Assembly (NCBI GenBank): GCA_002435865.1
Contig: DIWV01000006.1
Coordinates: forward strand, 43,313 to 107,312
Direction of reading: 5' to 3'
Length of the DNA stretch: 64,000 nt
From: Cloacimonetes bacterium UBA6097
Lineage (GTDB): Bacteria; Cloacimonadota; Cloacimonadia; Cloacimonadales; Cloacimonadaceae
Of this stretch, positions 1-7,075 are shown piece by piece. Made by a program: the position numbers and the translations under genes. Each line of letters opens with the position of its first letter. Positions within the stretch are counted from its first letter, which is position 1. A model generated the notes under the pieces. That model was not told where the DNA came from, made no database searches, and saw only the letters and a list, made by a program, of their open reading frames with translations.

Positions 1-1
1 A

Positions 2-130
2 TCAAATTATGATTATCTGGTTATTAATGATAATTTAGAAGATGCTGTTGATGATGTTATGTGCATAATCAAAGCTGAAGAAAATAGGGTTGACAGATAT
101 ACGCAGCCTGACATAGAGTTTTTAAAGTGA
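2..130 (+). CDS. gmk: Guanylate kinase, C-terminal fragment
   Basis: This is the 3' end of a gene that begins before the window, about 42 codons ending at TGA 128-130. The translated tail contains YDYLVINDNLEDAV followed by an IIKAEE segment, the usual C-terminal strand-helix of guanylate kinase (ATP-dependent GMP to GDP phosphorylation). The next gene looks like an RNA polymerase omega subunit, and gmk-rpoZ is a common gene pair, which supports the call. The kinase core and P-loop lie outside the window, so the assignment rests on the tail and the context. Confidence 0.7.
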   Translation, partial: SNYDYLVINDNLEDAVDDVMCIIKAEENRVDRYTQPDIEFLK

Positions 131-193
131 ATACAATTACGATTTTTAACTGAATAAATATGATACTGTATTGCATGATACTAAGGAGCAACA

Positions 194-598
194 ATGATAA
201 ATAAACGCGTTGAGACCTTTTTGGAACATACAAATATGAACTATATGTTCTGCCTGTTATCCAATCTTGAAGTTTTACGTTTAAACTCTTTACCCTCATA
301 TATAAAGCAAAAATTCCCTGAAAAAATTACTGAACTTGCAATGGACCATATCTCTCAAAACGAGATTCCGGATTATATGATGGATATCGAAGAAGCAAGG
401 GCTGAAATGGAAAGACTCGGTATTACACCTGAAGAATTTGAAAGTGGTGATATGAGAGAAATCTTCGAAGATGATGAAGATTTTGAACAGGAAATTGTTG
501 CCGAGGAATTTCAGGGGGAATACACTCCTACATATGATGACGATAGCTTTGATGATGATGTAGATGACATGGACGGTTCTGATACAGACGAAGATTAA
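194..598 (+). CDS. rpoZ: Putative RNA polymerase omega subunit with acidic tail
   Basis: A 134-residue protein with a good ribosome binding site (AAGGAG about 8 nt before the ATG). Residues 14-55 resemble omega: a YMFCLLSNLEVLRLN helix aligns with the RARQL-containing helix, and KITELAMDHISQNEI aligns with the ALxEIAxGKI helix. Omega is a small chaperone-like subunit that binds beta' in RNA polymerase. The second half is not typical of omega. It is very rich in Asp and Glu and ends in a run of acidic residues. Position directly after gmk supports the call. It is divergent enough that an unrelated small acidic protein cannot be excluded. Confidence 0.6.
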   Translation: MINKRVETFLEHTNMNYMFCLLSNLEVLRLNSLPSYIKQKFPEKITELAMDHISQNEIPDYMMDIEEARAEMERLGITPEEFESGDMREIFEDDEDFEQEIVAEEFQGEYTPTYDDDSFDDDVDDMDGSDTDED

Positions 599-609
599 TG
601 CTTCAATAA

Positions 610-1272
610 ATGAAGAAGGGTATTAGACAATATCTGGAGCAGTTACAAGCATCAGGTATAAAGGAAATTTATCACACAAAACAACCAATTATATTATCCC
701 CTGTTGCCGGAGATAAATTAAATCAACTGCTGGAAAAACAGGAAACCTATAAAAACTGCCAAAAATGCCCATTGTCAGCCGGACGCATTAAATTTGTCTA
801 CGGTGAAGGCAATCCCGATGCAACTTGCATGGTGATTGGTGAAGCCCCCGGAGACCAGGAAAATCAAACAGGCAGACCTTTTGTGGGAAGAGCAGGGCAG
901 CTCCTTGATAAAATGTTATTAGCAATCAACATCAGGCGCGAAGATGTATATATTGCTAACATAGTCAAATGCCGTCCCCCCGGAAACCGCAATCCTGAAC
1001 AATCTGAACGTCTTGCCTGCCTGCCATATCTACATGAACAAATCGAAATTATCCAGCCTAAGATTTTCCTGTTTATGGGTTTAGTTTCTGCTCAGACTTT
1101 ATTGGAAACCAAAAAACCGATGCACGAGCTGAGAGAAACTTATCATAACTACATGGAAAGACCTGCTTATGTAACTTACCATCCTTCAGCGTTATTGCGT
1201 AATGAAAATTGGAAAAGACCTGCCTGGGAAGACCTGCAGAAATTCCAAAAAGTCTATGAATCATTACTCTGA
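610..1272 (+). CDS. Uracil-DNA glycosylase, family 4 (4Fe-4S)
   Basis: A 220-residue protein of the usual length for a family 4 uracil-DNA glycosylase, which removes uracil from DNA to start base excision repair. The iron-sulfur ligands are visible as CQKC at about residue 50 and two further cysteines in KCRPPGNRNP and LACLPYL. Motif 1 is GEAPGDQE with the GRPFVGRAGQLLD segment, and motif 2 is the YHPSALLR segment near residue 195. It starts 11 nt after the omega-like gene, without a strong Shine-Dalgarno, and is probably co-transcribed with it. Confidence 0.9.
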   Translation: MKKGIRQYLEQLQASGIKEIYHTKQPIILSPVAGDKLNQLLEKQETYKNCQKCPLSAGRIKFVYGEGNPDATCMVIGEAPGDQENQTGRPFVGRAGQLLDKMLLAINIRREDVYIANIVKCRPPGNRNPEQSERLACLPYLHEQIEIIQPKIFLFMGLVSAQTLLETKKPMHELRETYHNYMERPAYVTYHPSALLRNENWKRPAWEDLQKFQKVYESLL

Positions 1273-1293
1273 TAGCCAAAAAAAGAAGCAATC

Positions 1294-2097
1294 ATGCTCA
1301 GAAAAACAATTTTAATCACTACACTTATCCTTTTAGCATTTTCTTTGTTTACTGTTACAGCTTATTTTTCAGACTGTCAATCGTTTCATACAATGCATAA
1401 ACAGGTTGTTAAGCAAATAGTTAAGCATAAACCTGAAGTTGTATTTATCGGTGGAGATATCACTTTGAATGGTTCAAGGCAGGATGATTTTAATGCTTTC
1501 TTTACTGTGATGAAACCTATAACAAACATAGCTGCAGTTTATCCAGCTTTAGGTAATCATGATAAGGATACAGACCTGTTTCTGAAGAACTTTCCTGTAG
1601 TAGACTCTCTGACGTATTATACGGTTGACCACGATGGTGTAGTATGGATAATTCTGAACAGCAATCTGAAATTAGCTCCGGGTTCTACCCAATATAACTG
1701 GCTGGAGAAAACTCTTGCAGCCAACGTTGACAGGACAGTAGTGATAATAATGCATCATCCTGTATATAGTTCAGGAATGCACGGAGATGAAAAAGGATTT
1801 AACTTCCTGTTTCCACAACTTTTTAAGAAGTACTCTGTTGCAGCGGTTCTATCCGGTCATGACCACGATTATGAAAGATCAGCCCGGGATAGCATCCATT
1901 ATGTTGTATTTGGCGGCGGAGGCGGTCCCTTGTATGATAATGTAAGCAAGAATGATTATTCAGTTATTTTCCGCAAGACGCATGGATTTCTTCTTTTCGA
2001 GCCTGATAATGATATTATGAATGTTAAAGCTATAGATAACGATGGTAAAGAAATAGACAAATTCAGTTTTACGATAAAACCCCGGGCAGAAAAATAA
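1294..2097 (+). CDS. Secreted calcineurin-like metallophosphoesterase
   Basis: A 267-residue protein with an N-terminal hydrophobic signal segment (about residues 4-23). The calcineurin-like metal-binding motifs appear in order: SDCQS in place of the usual DxH, GGDITLNG, GNHDKD, MHHPVYSSG and GHDHDYERS. The arrangement resembles the purple-acid-phosphatase-like branch, so it is probably a periplasmic or surface phosphoesterase. The substrate cannot be told. Its 3' end overlaps the 3' end of the convergent ecfT by 29 bp. It is short for the family and has no C-terminal extension. Confidence 0.8.
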   Translation: MLRKTILITTLILLAFSLFTVTAYFSDCQSFHTMHKQVVKQIVKHKPEVVFIGGDITLNGSRQDDFNAFFTVMKPITNIAAVYPALGNHDKDTDLFLKNFPVVDSLTYYTVDHDGVVWIILNSNLKLAPGSTQYNWLEKTLAANVDRTVVIIMHHPVYSSGMHGDEKGFNFLFPQLFKKYSVAAVLSGHDHDYERSARDSIHYVVFGGGGGPLYDNVSKNDYSVIFRKTHGFLLFEPDNDIMNVKAIDNDGKEIDKFSFTIKPRAEK

Positions 2098-2791
2098 AGA
2101 TAACTGCCAGACAGATTATCATATAATCAACTAATCCCGGATACTTTTGCTGATAACAAGTATGTTTCATCCCATTTCTAAAACCTCTTATATCCAAAGC
2201 AATTGCCTGATAGCTGATATCTTTCATTGTCCAGCCCAGAATCGGAATAATAAGTTTAATATATAAGCGTATCTTCTTATTGAATGTAATCTCTTTCAGA
2301 TTGATTCCTCTTGTCCGAAGCTGAGAAGTACTTTGCCTTACTTTTCCAATTAGAACAGGCAGGAAGCGTAAAGTCATTGATATCATTACAGCCAGAGTTT
2401 CCGGTAGTCTTATTAGTCTGAATGCCTGATTGAATTCCCTTGGACTTATGCCCCAAAGCCATGTACCGGAGAGCAGAATAATCATTAATCTCAAAGTTAC
2501 TGTAATTGCAGTATTCAGTCCCTGCTGCGTTATCAATATCCATTTCCAGCTTATCAGTGGTGTTCCCATTCGATTAAAGACCAATTGAATTATAAATATA
2601 CTGATTATTAAGGGCAGCATCCGCCGCAAATGTTTAACGAGTACTGTTTTTTCATTATTCGTATAACGTTTAAAAACAACAAGCAAAGCACTTATCAGGA
2701 ATATAACTGACAAAACCCTGACGTCCTGATAGATTATGGCACTTGAAGATAAACAGAGTACTATAATTATACGTGTGAGTGTATGTATCAT
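2069..2791 (-). CDS. ecfT: ECF transporter transmembrane T component
   Basis: A 240-residue membrane protein with several hydrophobic helices and two short Arg-rich coupling motifs, RTRG at about 159-162 and IRG at about 201-203. These are the signature of EcfT/CbiQ proteins, whose coupling helices contact the two ATPases. It is the last gene of a five-gene minus-strand operon (S component, SUOX-like protein, two ATPases, T component) and overlaps the preceding ATPase gene by 4 bp. It therefore supplies the energising scaffold for the substrate-specific subunit encoded at 5062-5595. Confidence 0.9.
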   Translation of the reverse strand: MIHTLTRIIIVLCLSSSAIIYQDVRVLSVIFLISALLVVFKRYTNNEKTVLVKHLRRMLPLIISIFIIQLVFNRMGTPLISWKWILITQQGLNTAITVTLRLMIILLSGTWLWGISPREFNQAFRLIRLPETLAVMISMTLRFLPVLIGKVRQSTSQLRTRGINLKEITFNKKIRLYIKLIIPILGWTMKDISYQAIALDIRGFRNGMKHTCYQQKYPGLVDYMIICLAVIFIFLPGVLS

Positions 2792-3453
2792 AGTTCTTTT
2801 CTTATACTTCCCTGAGGATACATCGTCAGGACTTCATCAACCAAATTAGTAAACAAATCAGACTGGTGAGAAATAATCAACATTCCACGGTTTACACTTT
2901 GCTTTTGCCTTAACATTTCCAATAATCTATTAACATGGTTTTTATCCAAAGATGCTAAAGGTTCATCCAGAATCCAATACCTGTCGTTAAACATATTCAG
3001 ACCTGCAAGAGCAAGGCTTTTGAGTTCACCAGCACTCAGTTCCCATACAGGAGTAGTTTTCTTATCAGTTAAATCCCAGTCAGATAAGGCTGTGTCAATT
3101 CGTTTATCCGTATCATTAACAGTATTGGAATCTGATAATAACCACAGTTTCAAATCTTCGGTCGGATTAACTCCCAGTACATTGGAGTCATTGTTTTGTC
3201 TGAGGTAAGATAAATGCCTGTAAATCTCATATTTATTTCTTGTGTGACTGGAGATTATACTGTAATTTACATTACCGGCAGATGGCTTTAATAATCCTGC
3301 TGCCAGGGAAGCTAAAGTAGATTTACCAATCCCATTTTCGCCTTTTAGCAGGATTGTTTTATCTATTGGAAAAGACACATTGAAGTTTTGAAAAAGAGGA
3401 TTATCCTTTTCATAGGAAAAAGATACATCCCGGAAAGTAATGGAAGTTGCCAT
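2788..3453 (-). CDS. ECF transporter ATPase (second copy)
   Basis: A 221-residue ABC ATPase. Walker A is GENGIGKST near residue 38, the ABC signature is LSAGELKSLALAG, and Walker B is YWILDEPLASLD, followed by an H-loop in IISHQSD. It starts 4 nt after the other ATPase gene of the operon and overlaps ecfT. ECF importers normally use a heterodimer of two such ATPases, so this is one half of the motor for the dedicated transporter encoded here. The ATPases sit with their own S component, which points to a group I (dedicated) rather than a shared ECF module. Confidence 0.88.
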   Translation of the reverse strand: MATSITFRDVSFSYEKDNPLFQNFNVSFPIDKTILLKGENGIGKSTLASLAAGLLKPSAGNVNYSIISSHTRNKYEIYRHLSYLRQNNDSNVLGVNPTEDLKLWLLSDSNTVNDTDKRIDTALSDWDLTDKKTTPVWELSAGELKSLALAGLNMFNDRYWILDEPLASLDKNHVNRLLEMLRQKQSVNRGMLIISHQSDLFTNLVDEVLTMYPQGSIRKEL

Positions 3454-3457
3454 AATA

Positions 3458-4105
3458 CTACTTACTGATATCCAGAATAACAGGATTTAATATTTTAACT
3501 TTTTCTGAATGCTCAGCAATGATAACACTATTACCTTTTGTCAGATATGATTTCAGCCAATCCAGAACTCTGTTTATATTGGTTTCGGAAAGTCCGTTAA
3601 ACGGTTCATCCAAGAGCAAAACTTTCGGCATGATAGCAGCATGAACGGCTAATATTACCATCTTTTGCCATCCTATTGAGAGCTTATTGGATGGAAACTT
3701 CATAAACTGCTCAAGATTAAATGCAGCACAAACCGAACTGACTCTATCTTTAATCTCAGCATCAGCAAGCCCGATGTTTTCCAGGGCAAAGACAATTTCA
3801 TCCTCAGGAGTGGAGAAAAAAAGCTCCCAATGCGGATTACTGAGCATTAATGATATCTTGGGAATGAGTTTATTTACCGGAACTTCATTCATTAGTTCAT
3901 CATATAGCACTATATCACCAGTCCTGGAGCAGCTAATCGACTGAGGGATAACATTACTGATTGCATAGAGCAGGGAAGTCTTACCGGCACCATTTGCCCC
4001 CTTAAGCCAAAGAACTTCACCGTCATTAAGAGTAAAAGATATGTCTGTCAAAAGGTCTATGTCTGATTCAGGATATCTGAGTGAAAGTTTCTTTACCTGC
4101 AGCAT
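3458..4105 (-). CDS. ECF transporter ATPase (first copy)
   Basis: A 215-residue ABC ATPase. Walker A is GANGAGKTS near residue 37, the signature loop is LSIGWQKMVILAV (degenerate, IGW in place of SGGQ), Walker B is VLLLDEPFNGLS, and the H-loop lies in IIAEHSE. The degenerate signature suggests an asymmetric pair with the following ATPase, a common feature of EcfA/EcfA' heterodimers. It begins 5 nt after the SUOX-like gene, which supports a single transcript with it. Confidence 0.88.
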   Translation of the reverse strand: MLQVKKLSLRYPESDIDLLTDISFTLNDGEVLWLKGANGAGKTSLLYAISNVIPQSISCSRTGDIVLYDELMNEVPVNKLIPKISLMLSNPHWELFFSTPEDEIVFALENIGLADAEIKDRVSSVCAAFNLEQFMKFPSNKLSIGWQKMVILAVHAAIMPKVLLLDEPFNGLSETNINRVLDWLKSYLTKGNSVIIAEHSEKVKILNPVILDISK

Positions 4106-4110
4106 AATTG

Positions 4111-5052
4111 CTATTTAAGCTCAATCCATCCATTTGCTTCAAAAGGTTTGGCGTCAGGAGAATACAGATTTTCCAGTGGTAACATTTCCTTTTGCACATT
4201 TGCTTTTATGATTTTGCCATCAAAAGTCAGATTTTTCCAGTCCAGTGTTTTATACAGAGTATTAAGGCGATACAGAAAATCATATCTGATTGTAGCATAA
4301 GGTCCGCATTGCAAATATACGATATCTTTTAGCCACATCCCGGCTGGAACTAAAGGACTTTTAAGGTTTAAAGCTCCATCTTTAGTAACTTCCAGAACTG
4401 CACCCTTAAGGTGTTTTGGATATTCCAGTCTTGATTTAAGACCATCTCTGCTCACTAAAACCACTGAACCTTCATCAGTGTGAAAAATACCTTTCATAAT
4501 ATCATCAATGTAATAGCCGGAGATATTAACAAAAGGCGATAAATCGTTTCGAAAAATCAATTTTGAGGATACAGAATCCCATATATAAATCTGATTGGGA
4601 GCGGGAACAGGTTCGAAGTCTTCCAGATAGATTTTGCTGATACCTCTTATCCAATACATGTCTCTTTGCCGGGGGAAGATTATTCGAACTTCCGTACTGT
4701 CAATAAAGGCATTGTCTTTTTTGAGAGCAATGTATCCCTGCATACTGTCCAGTTCAGCCCTGTGTATTCTAATCATATAATTATCTTCACTTTCAAACCG
4801 CAGGCTCTGGAAATCTGTATAATCCTGGGATATTAACCACTTCTGGAGATTAATGCCCTGCCAGTTCTCAATCAAATCACGTTCATCTTTATGTCGTTTG
4901 GTTTGGAAATCTTCCATCTCTAACTGTCTTAACTGCTCAATTGAGTAAAAGTCAGGAGTGGAATTAATCCTGTATACTTCCAAAGCATACACAAAAGACG
5001 ATGATAACAATAAAACAATAACTAAGCTGCAGATAGTCTTTAATATTCTCAT
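4111..5052 (-). CDS. Secreted protein with two sulfite-oxidase-fold-like repeats, ECF operon
   Basis: A 313-residue protein with a clear signal peptide (about residues 1-23, ending SSFVYA). I see two divergent repeats of the pattern found in the molybdopterin-binding (SUOX-fold) domain: W/Y-x-G/I-x-x-L-x-x-x-L, then v.f.s.DGy, then R/K-x-x-x-P and a final W.k.I..I/L segment. The first repeat runs from NWQGINLQKWL to YWIRGISKIYL, the second from GYYIDDIMKG to MWLKDIVYL. The conserved cofactor-binding Cys of sulfite oxidases is not evident, so a binding role is more likely than catalysis. It sits between the S component and the ATPases of an ECF importer, downstream of a Moco-like riboswitch. 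The fold assignment is by eye and should be treated as probable only. Confidence 0.6.
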   Translation of the reverse strand: MRILKTICSLVIVLLLSSSFVYALEVYRINSTPDFYSIEQLRQLEMEDFQTKRHKDERDLIENWQGINLQKWLISQDYTDFQSLRFESEDNYMIRIHRAELDSMQGYIALKKDNAFIDSTEVRIIFPRQRDMYWIRGISKIYLEDFEPVPAPNQIYIWDSVSSKLIFRNDLSPFVNISGYYIDDIMKGIFHTDEGSVVLVSRDGLKSRLEYPKHLKGAVLEVTKDGALNLKSPLVPAGMWLKDIVYLQCGPYATIRYDFLYRLNTLYKTLDWKNLTFDGKIIKANVQKEMLPLENLYSPDAKPFEANGWIELK

Positions 5053-5061
5053 TTTGTAACC

Positions 5062-5595
5062 TCAAACCAGTTTGTATTGCTTAAGTTCCCGATAGATGAA
5101 ATAAGCGATACTGCCGCCGATTATTCCTGATATTATTGACATGGCTGCTGCTATAGCCAAAGGAGCTTTGGGAAGTCTCATTATAATCAGACCTACAATC
5201 CAGGTTCCGGTCAGATTTGCCAGCAGACAGTAAAGAATCTGACCGTCAATTTTTTCGAACCGTTTATAGATTAAAGCTACTATATCAATTACTAATCCCG
5301 GTAAAGCATAAGTGAATAGTGATATTGCACCGTGGCTGCCAAACCAGCCTGTAATCAAAACCACAAAACCCTGCAGTAATCCTGTTAAAGCAGCTGCGCC
5401 AAACCTTCTTGTCATTGCCATTGCCAGGGTAAGCCACATCATGTAAAAACCGCCGCCCAAAGTTCCACCGGGTATACCCAAAGGTGTAGAAACAACATGT
5501 GTAAGTGTTTTAACAAGTGGTTTCACTGCAAGACCCATGGCTGCCATCAGAGCAATCAGGATTAAATCTTTTGTTTTAAAAGGCATTCTTTTCAT
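5062..5595 (-). CDS. ECF transporter substrate-specific S component
   Basis: A 177-residue, very hydrophobic protein with about six membrane segments and a charged C-terminus, the size and shape of ECF S components, which bind the substrate and dock on EcfT. The N-terminal region KDLILIALMAAMG is a typical S-component first helix with an AxxxA-type surface for EcfT contact. The GGTLGGGFYMMWL and GSHGAISLFTYALPGL segments are probably the substrate-binding loops. It is the first gene of the operon and is preceded by a Moco-like leader RNA. I do not recognise a named S family, so the substrate must be inferred from context. Confidence 0.8.
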   Translation of the reverse strand: MKRMPFKTKDLILIALMAAMGLAVKPLVKTLTHVVSTPLGIPGGTLGGGFYMMWLTLAMAMTRRFGAAALTGLLQGFVVLITGWFGSHGAISLFTYALPGLVIDIVALIYKRFEKIDGQILYCLLANLTGTWIVGLIIMRLPKAPLAIAAAMSIISGIIGGSIAYFIYRELKQYKLV

Positions 5596-5654
5596 GCAAC
5601 ATTTCTCTCATTTCAATATTGTGAATTGGAAAGTAATGGCAAAAAAGCAGATGT

Positions 5655-5757
5655 ATCAACCTTTCCAAACACGGGAGGTACAGCCGTTTCCAACTATACC
5701 CATAGGTAAGTTCTCATTTCAGTTATACACTGAGGAAGATGAACTAACTCGGTTGAT
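5655..5757 (-). promoter_or_regulatory. Moco-like riboswitch, leader of the ECF operon
   Basis: Read on the minus strand, this leader contains ACCTATGGG, then a hairpin GTATAG/CTGTAC (5694-5699 with 5678-5683) extended by two G-U pairs and a G-C pair around a GAAA tetraloop, then CCTCCC (5678-5673) and TTGGAAAGGTTGAT. ATCAACC at 5757-5751 pairs with GGTTGAT at 5661-5655 to close the structure. CCTCCC, a short linker and GGAAAGGT after a GNRA-capped stem match what I remember of the 3' core of the molybdenum-cofactor riboswitch (for example the E. coli moaA leader). The RNA shares this core with the leader at 6101-6198 but differs in stem sequence. Confidence 0.72.
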
Positions 5758-5762
5758 TCCTT

Positions 5763-5788
5763 TTTATATTGCTTGTGCATTTTGTCAA
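5763..5788 (-). promoter_or_regulatory. Candidate promoter for the ECF operon
   Basis: On the minus strand TTGACA (5788-5783) is followed after 14 nt by TATAAA (5768-5763). Transcription would start close to the first closing stem of the leader RNA. The spacing is shorter than the bacterial optimum, and the promoter rules of this phylum are not known to me, so this is tentative. Confidence 0.3.
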
Positions 5789-5881
5789 TATGACATATTT
5801 TGCGATGTGATTATACTATACAGCCTTCTGTTTTTCCTCGTATGAGGTTCGATAGAGGATAATTTTCACTTTCTTGACGAA

Positions 5882-5949
5882 GGGAGTTATCAGGGAGTCA
5901 TCAGGGAGTCATCAGGGACTTTCTCCCTGATGACTCTCTCATGACTCTC
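5882..5949. repeat. 11-nt-period palindromic repeat, copy A
   Basis: The units are GGGAGTTATCA, GGGAGTCATCA (twice), a centre GGGACTTTCTCCC, then TGATGACTCTC and TCATGACTCTC. GGG recurs every 11 nt on the left arm and CTC/CCC every 11 nt on the right arm, so the two arms are reverse complements. It lies between the two divergent leader RNAs. No T-run follows the stem, so it is not a standard terminator. Confidence 0.85.
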
Positions 5950-6056
5950 AGTTAATTCTGCCCATCGAGAAAGGATTTAAAGGGAGTTAAACAGTTGATA
6001 AGTAATCATTTTCTAAACATAAATGAATGTGAAGTGTTAATCTGCCAGTATCTGAC

Positions 6057-6085
6057 TTGACAAAAATTACTTTTTAATAAGTTTG
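6057..6085 (+). promoter_or_regulatory. Candidate promoter for the lipoprotein/TonB receptor operon
   Basis: TTGACA at 6057-6062 is followed by TAAGTTTG at 6078-6085. The latter fits the TAnnTTTG -7 element known from Bacteroidota and could also serve as a weak TAAGTT -10 with 15-nt spacing. A start a few bases downstream would place the 5' end just before the leader RNA that begins near 6101. Confidence 0.35.
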
Positions 6086-6100
6086 AAAACATCGCCGAGT

Positions 6101-6198
6101 GCAGATTTCTAAACTTCAAAAGCATGAAACTGCACCGTTAGGGTATGACCGGAAACAGTCATGCCTCCCATTGGAAAGGTTGGAAATATATTATCTGT
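6101..6198 (+). promoter_or_regulatory. Moco-like riboswitch, leader of the lipoprotein/TonB receptor operon
   Basis: GCAGAT (6101-6106) can pair with ATCTGT (6193-6198) to close the domain. Inside it are TGCACCGTTAGGG, a hairpin GTATGAC/GTCATGC (6143-6149 with 6158-6164) capped by G-GAAA-C, CCTCCC (6164-6169) and TTGGAAAGGTTGG (6171-6183). The GNRA-capped stem followed by CCTCCC and GGAAAGGT is the core I remember for the molybdenum-cofactor riboswitch. The minus-strand leader at 5655-5757 has the same core with a different, compensated stem, so the two RNAs support each other by covariation. No cobalamin B12 box is present although a TonB receptor follows. Confidence 0.75.
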
Positions 6199-6202
6199 CT
6201 TT

Positions 6203-6221
6203 CCTCCTGTATTTTTGGAGG
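6203..6221 (+). promoter_or_regulatory. Shine-Dalgarno-sequestering hairpin
   Basis: CCTCC at 6203-6207 is complementary to the ribosome binding site GGAGG at 6217-6221, which lies 5 nt before the ATG at 6227. The hairpin begins 4 nt after the riboswitch closing stem and is the likely expression platform for control of translation initiation. Confidence 0.6.
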
Positions 6222-6226
6222 TAAAA

Positions 6227-7048
6227 ATGAAGAAATTACTCATCATATTGAGTGCAATTATTCTCTTAGCAGTGTTGATTGGCTGCAGTGAGAAAGACGA
6301 CAATATCACAGATATACAAACGCAGGGCTACAAACTTGACCAGTTTATCAATCAGGCTATAGTTACAGATTCATTAGATGCCGCAGCTCCTGATACACTT
6401 GATTTCAGAGGTTTATTTGCCTATGAGATTGTTAGTGGGGAAGACGGCTTTAGTCCCAGAATGAGTTCATATGCAGGATACGACCTTAACTGGGAAACAT
6501 TTAAGAATGGATATCTGGTTCCTTCTGAAAATAACCGAACCTGGTTTGCTGATACCAGTCTTCCCGGAGCGTTTAGAGTAAGAAACACCGGATATTTCAG
6601 AATGTACAGGAAAATAGATGTAATCGCTCCTGATAACTCTACTAAAATGATAGAACTTAAAGGATTGGCGCTTTACACTATCAATAACTGGGATGGAAAT
6701 CCGGAGGAAGCCATTAAACTATCTGACCTTGTTCAGGGTATAGCATCTTATGATTCTGTATGCATAGTATGTAGTGATGATTTCGGACTTGGAAGGTATT
6801 ATACACAGGCGGCTATTGATGACGGATACTACCTTTTGACAACAGAGAGGACCATATTTCCAACTGTGTCTTTACCATCCAATATGCAGAAACTAAAGAA
6901 AGTATCATACCTGAAAGTATACGGAACAGAAGCAGCTCAAAGTTTTACATTTGAGTTAACTCCAACAGCAGATGCTGATATGATATTTACTGTTCCGGAG
7001 AATCTAACCGGATATTCACTTACAACGATACCGGGATATTCTGAATAG
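6227..7048 (+). CDS. Lipoprotein with SUOX-like repeats, upstream of a TonB receptor
   Basis: The start at 6227 is chosen because it follows GGAGG by 5 nt and opens a lipoprotein signal peptide, MKKLLIILSAIILLAVLIGC, with the lipobox Cys at residue 20. An in-frame ATG at 6161 lies inside the leader RNA and is rejected. The 273-residue product has two segments like the SUOX-fold pattern: DGFSPR...YDLNWETFKNGYL...YRKIDVI, and LSDLVQG...DDGYYLLTTER.IFP...LKKVSYLKVYG. This resembles the secreted protein of the divergent ECF operon. A ligand-binding lipoprotein serving the TonB receptor encoded next is the likely role. Fold and ligand are inference. Confidence 0.6.
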   Translation: MKKLLIILSAIILLAVLIGCSEKDDNITDIQTQGYKLDQFINQAIVTDSLDAAAPDTLDFRGLFAYEIVSGEDGFSPRMSSYAGYDLNWETFKNGYLVPSENNRTWFADTSLPGAFRVRNTGYFRMYRKIDVIAPDNSTKMIELKGLALYTINNWDGNPEEAIKLSDLVQGIASYDSVCIVCSDDFGLGRYYTQAAIDDGYYLLTTERTIFPTVSLPSNMQKLKKVSYLKVYGTEAAQSFTFELTPTADADMIFTVPENLTGYSLTTIPGYSE

Positions 7049-7075
7049 GAACATCCCAAGAATAAATCGTAAATA

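Noticed and set aside
5537..5845. Plus-strand open frame of about 100 codons across the ECF leader
   Set aside because: It lies antisense to the leader RNA and the S-component start, has no ribosome site and shows no family resemblance. The conserved RNA explains the region.
5882..5949. Palindromic copy A as a rho-independent terminator
   Set aside because: There is no T-run after the stem on either strand, and it lies upstream of both flanking operons rather than downstream.
6101..6198. Cobalamin riboswitch before the TonB receptor
   Set aside because: A TonB receptor often follows a B12 riboswitch, but no B12 box (GCCACTG-type) or matching core is present. The core matches the other leader and the Moco pattern instead.
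6109..6309. Minus-strand open frame across the second leader
   Set aside because: It runs antisense through the leader RNA and the lipoprotein signal peptide, without a ribosome site.
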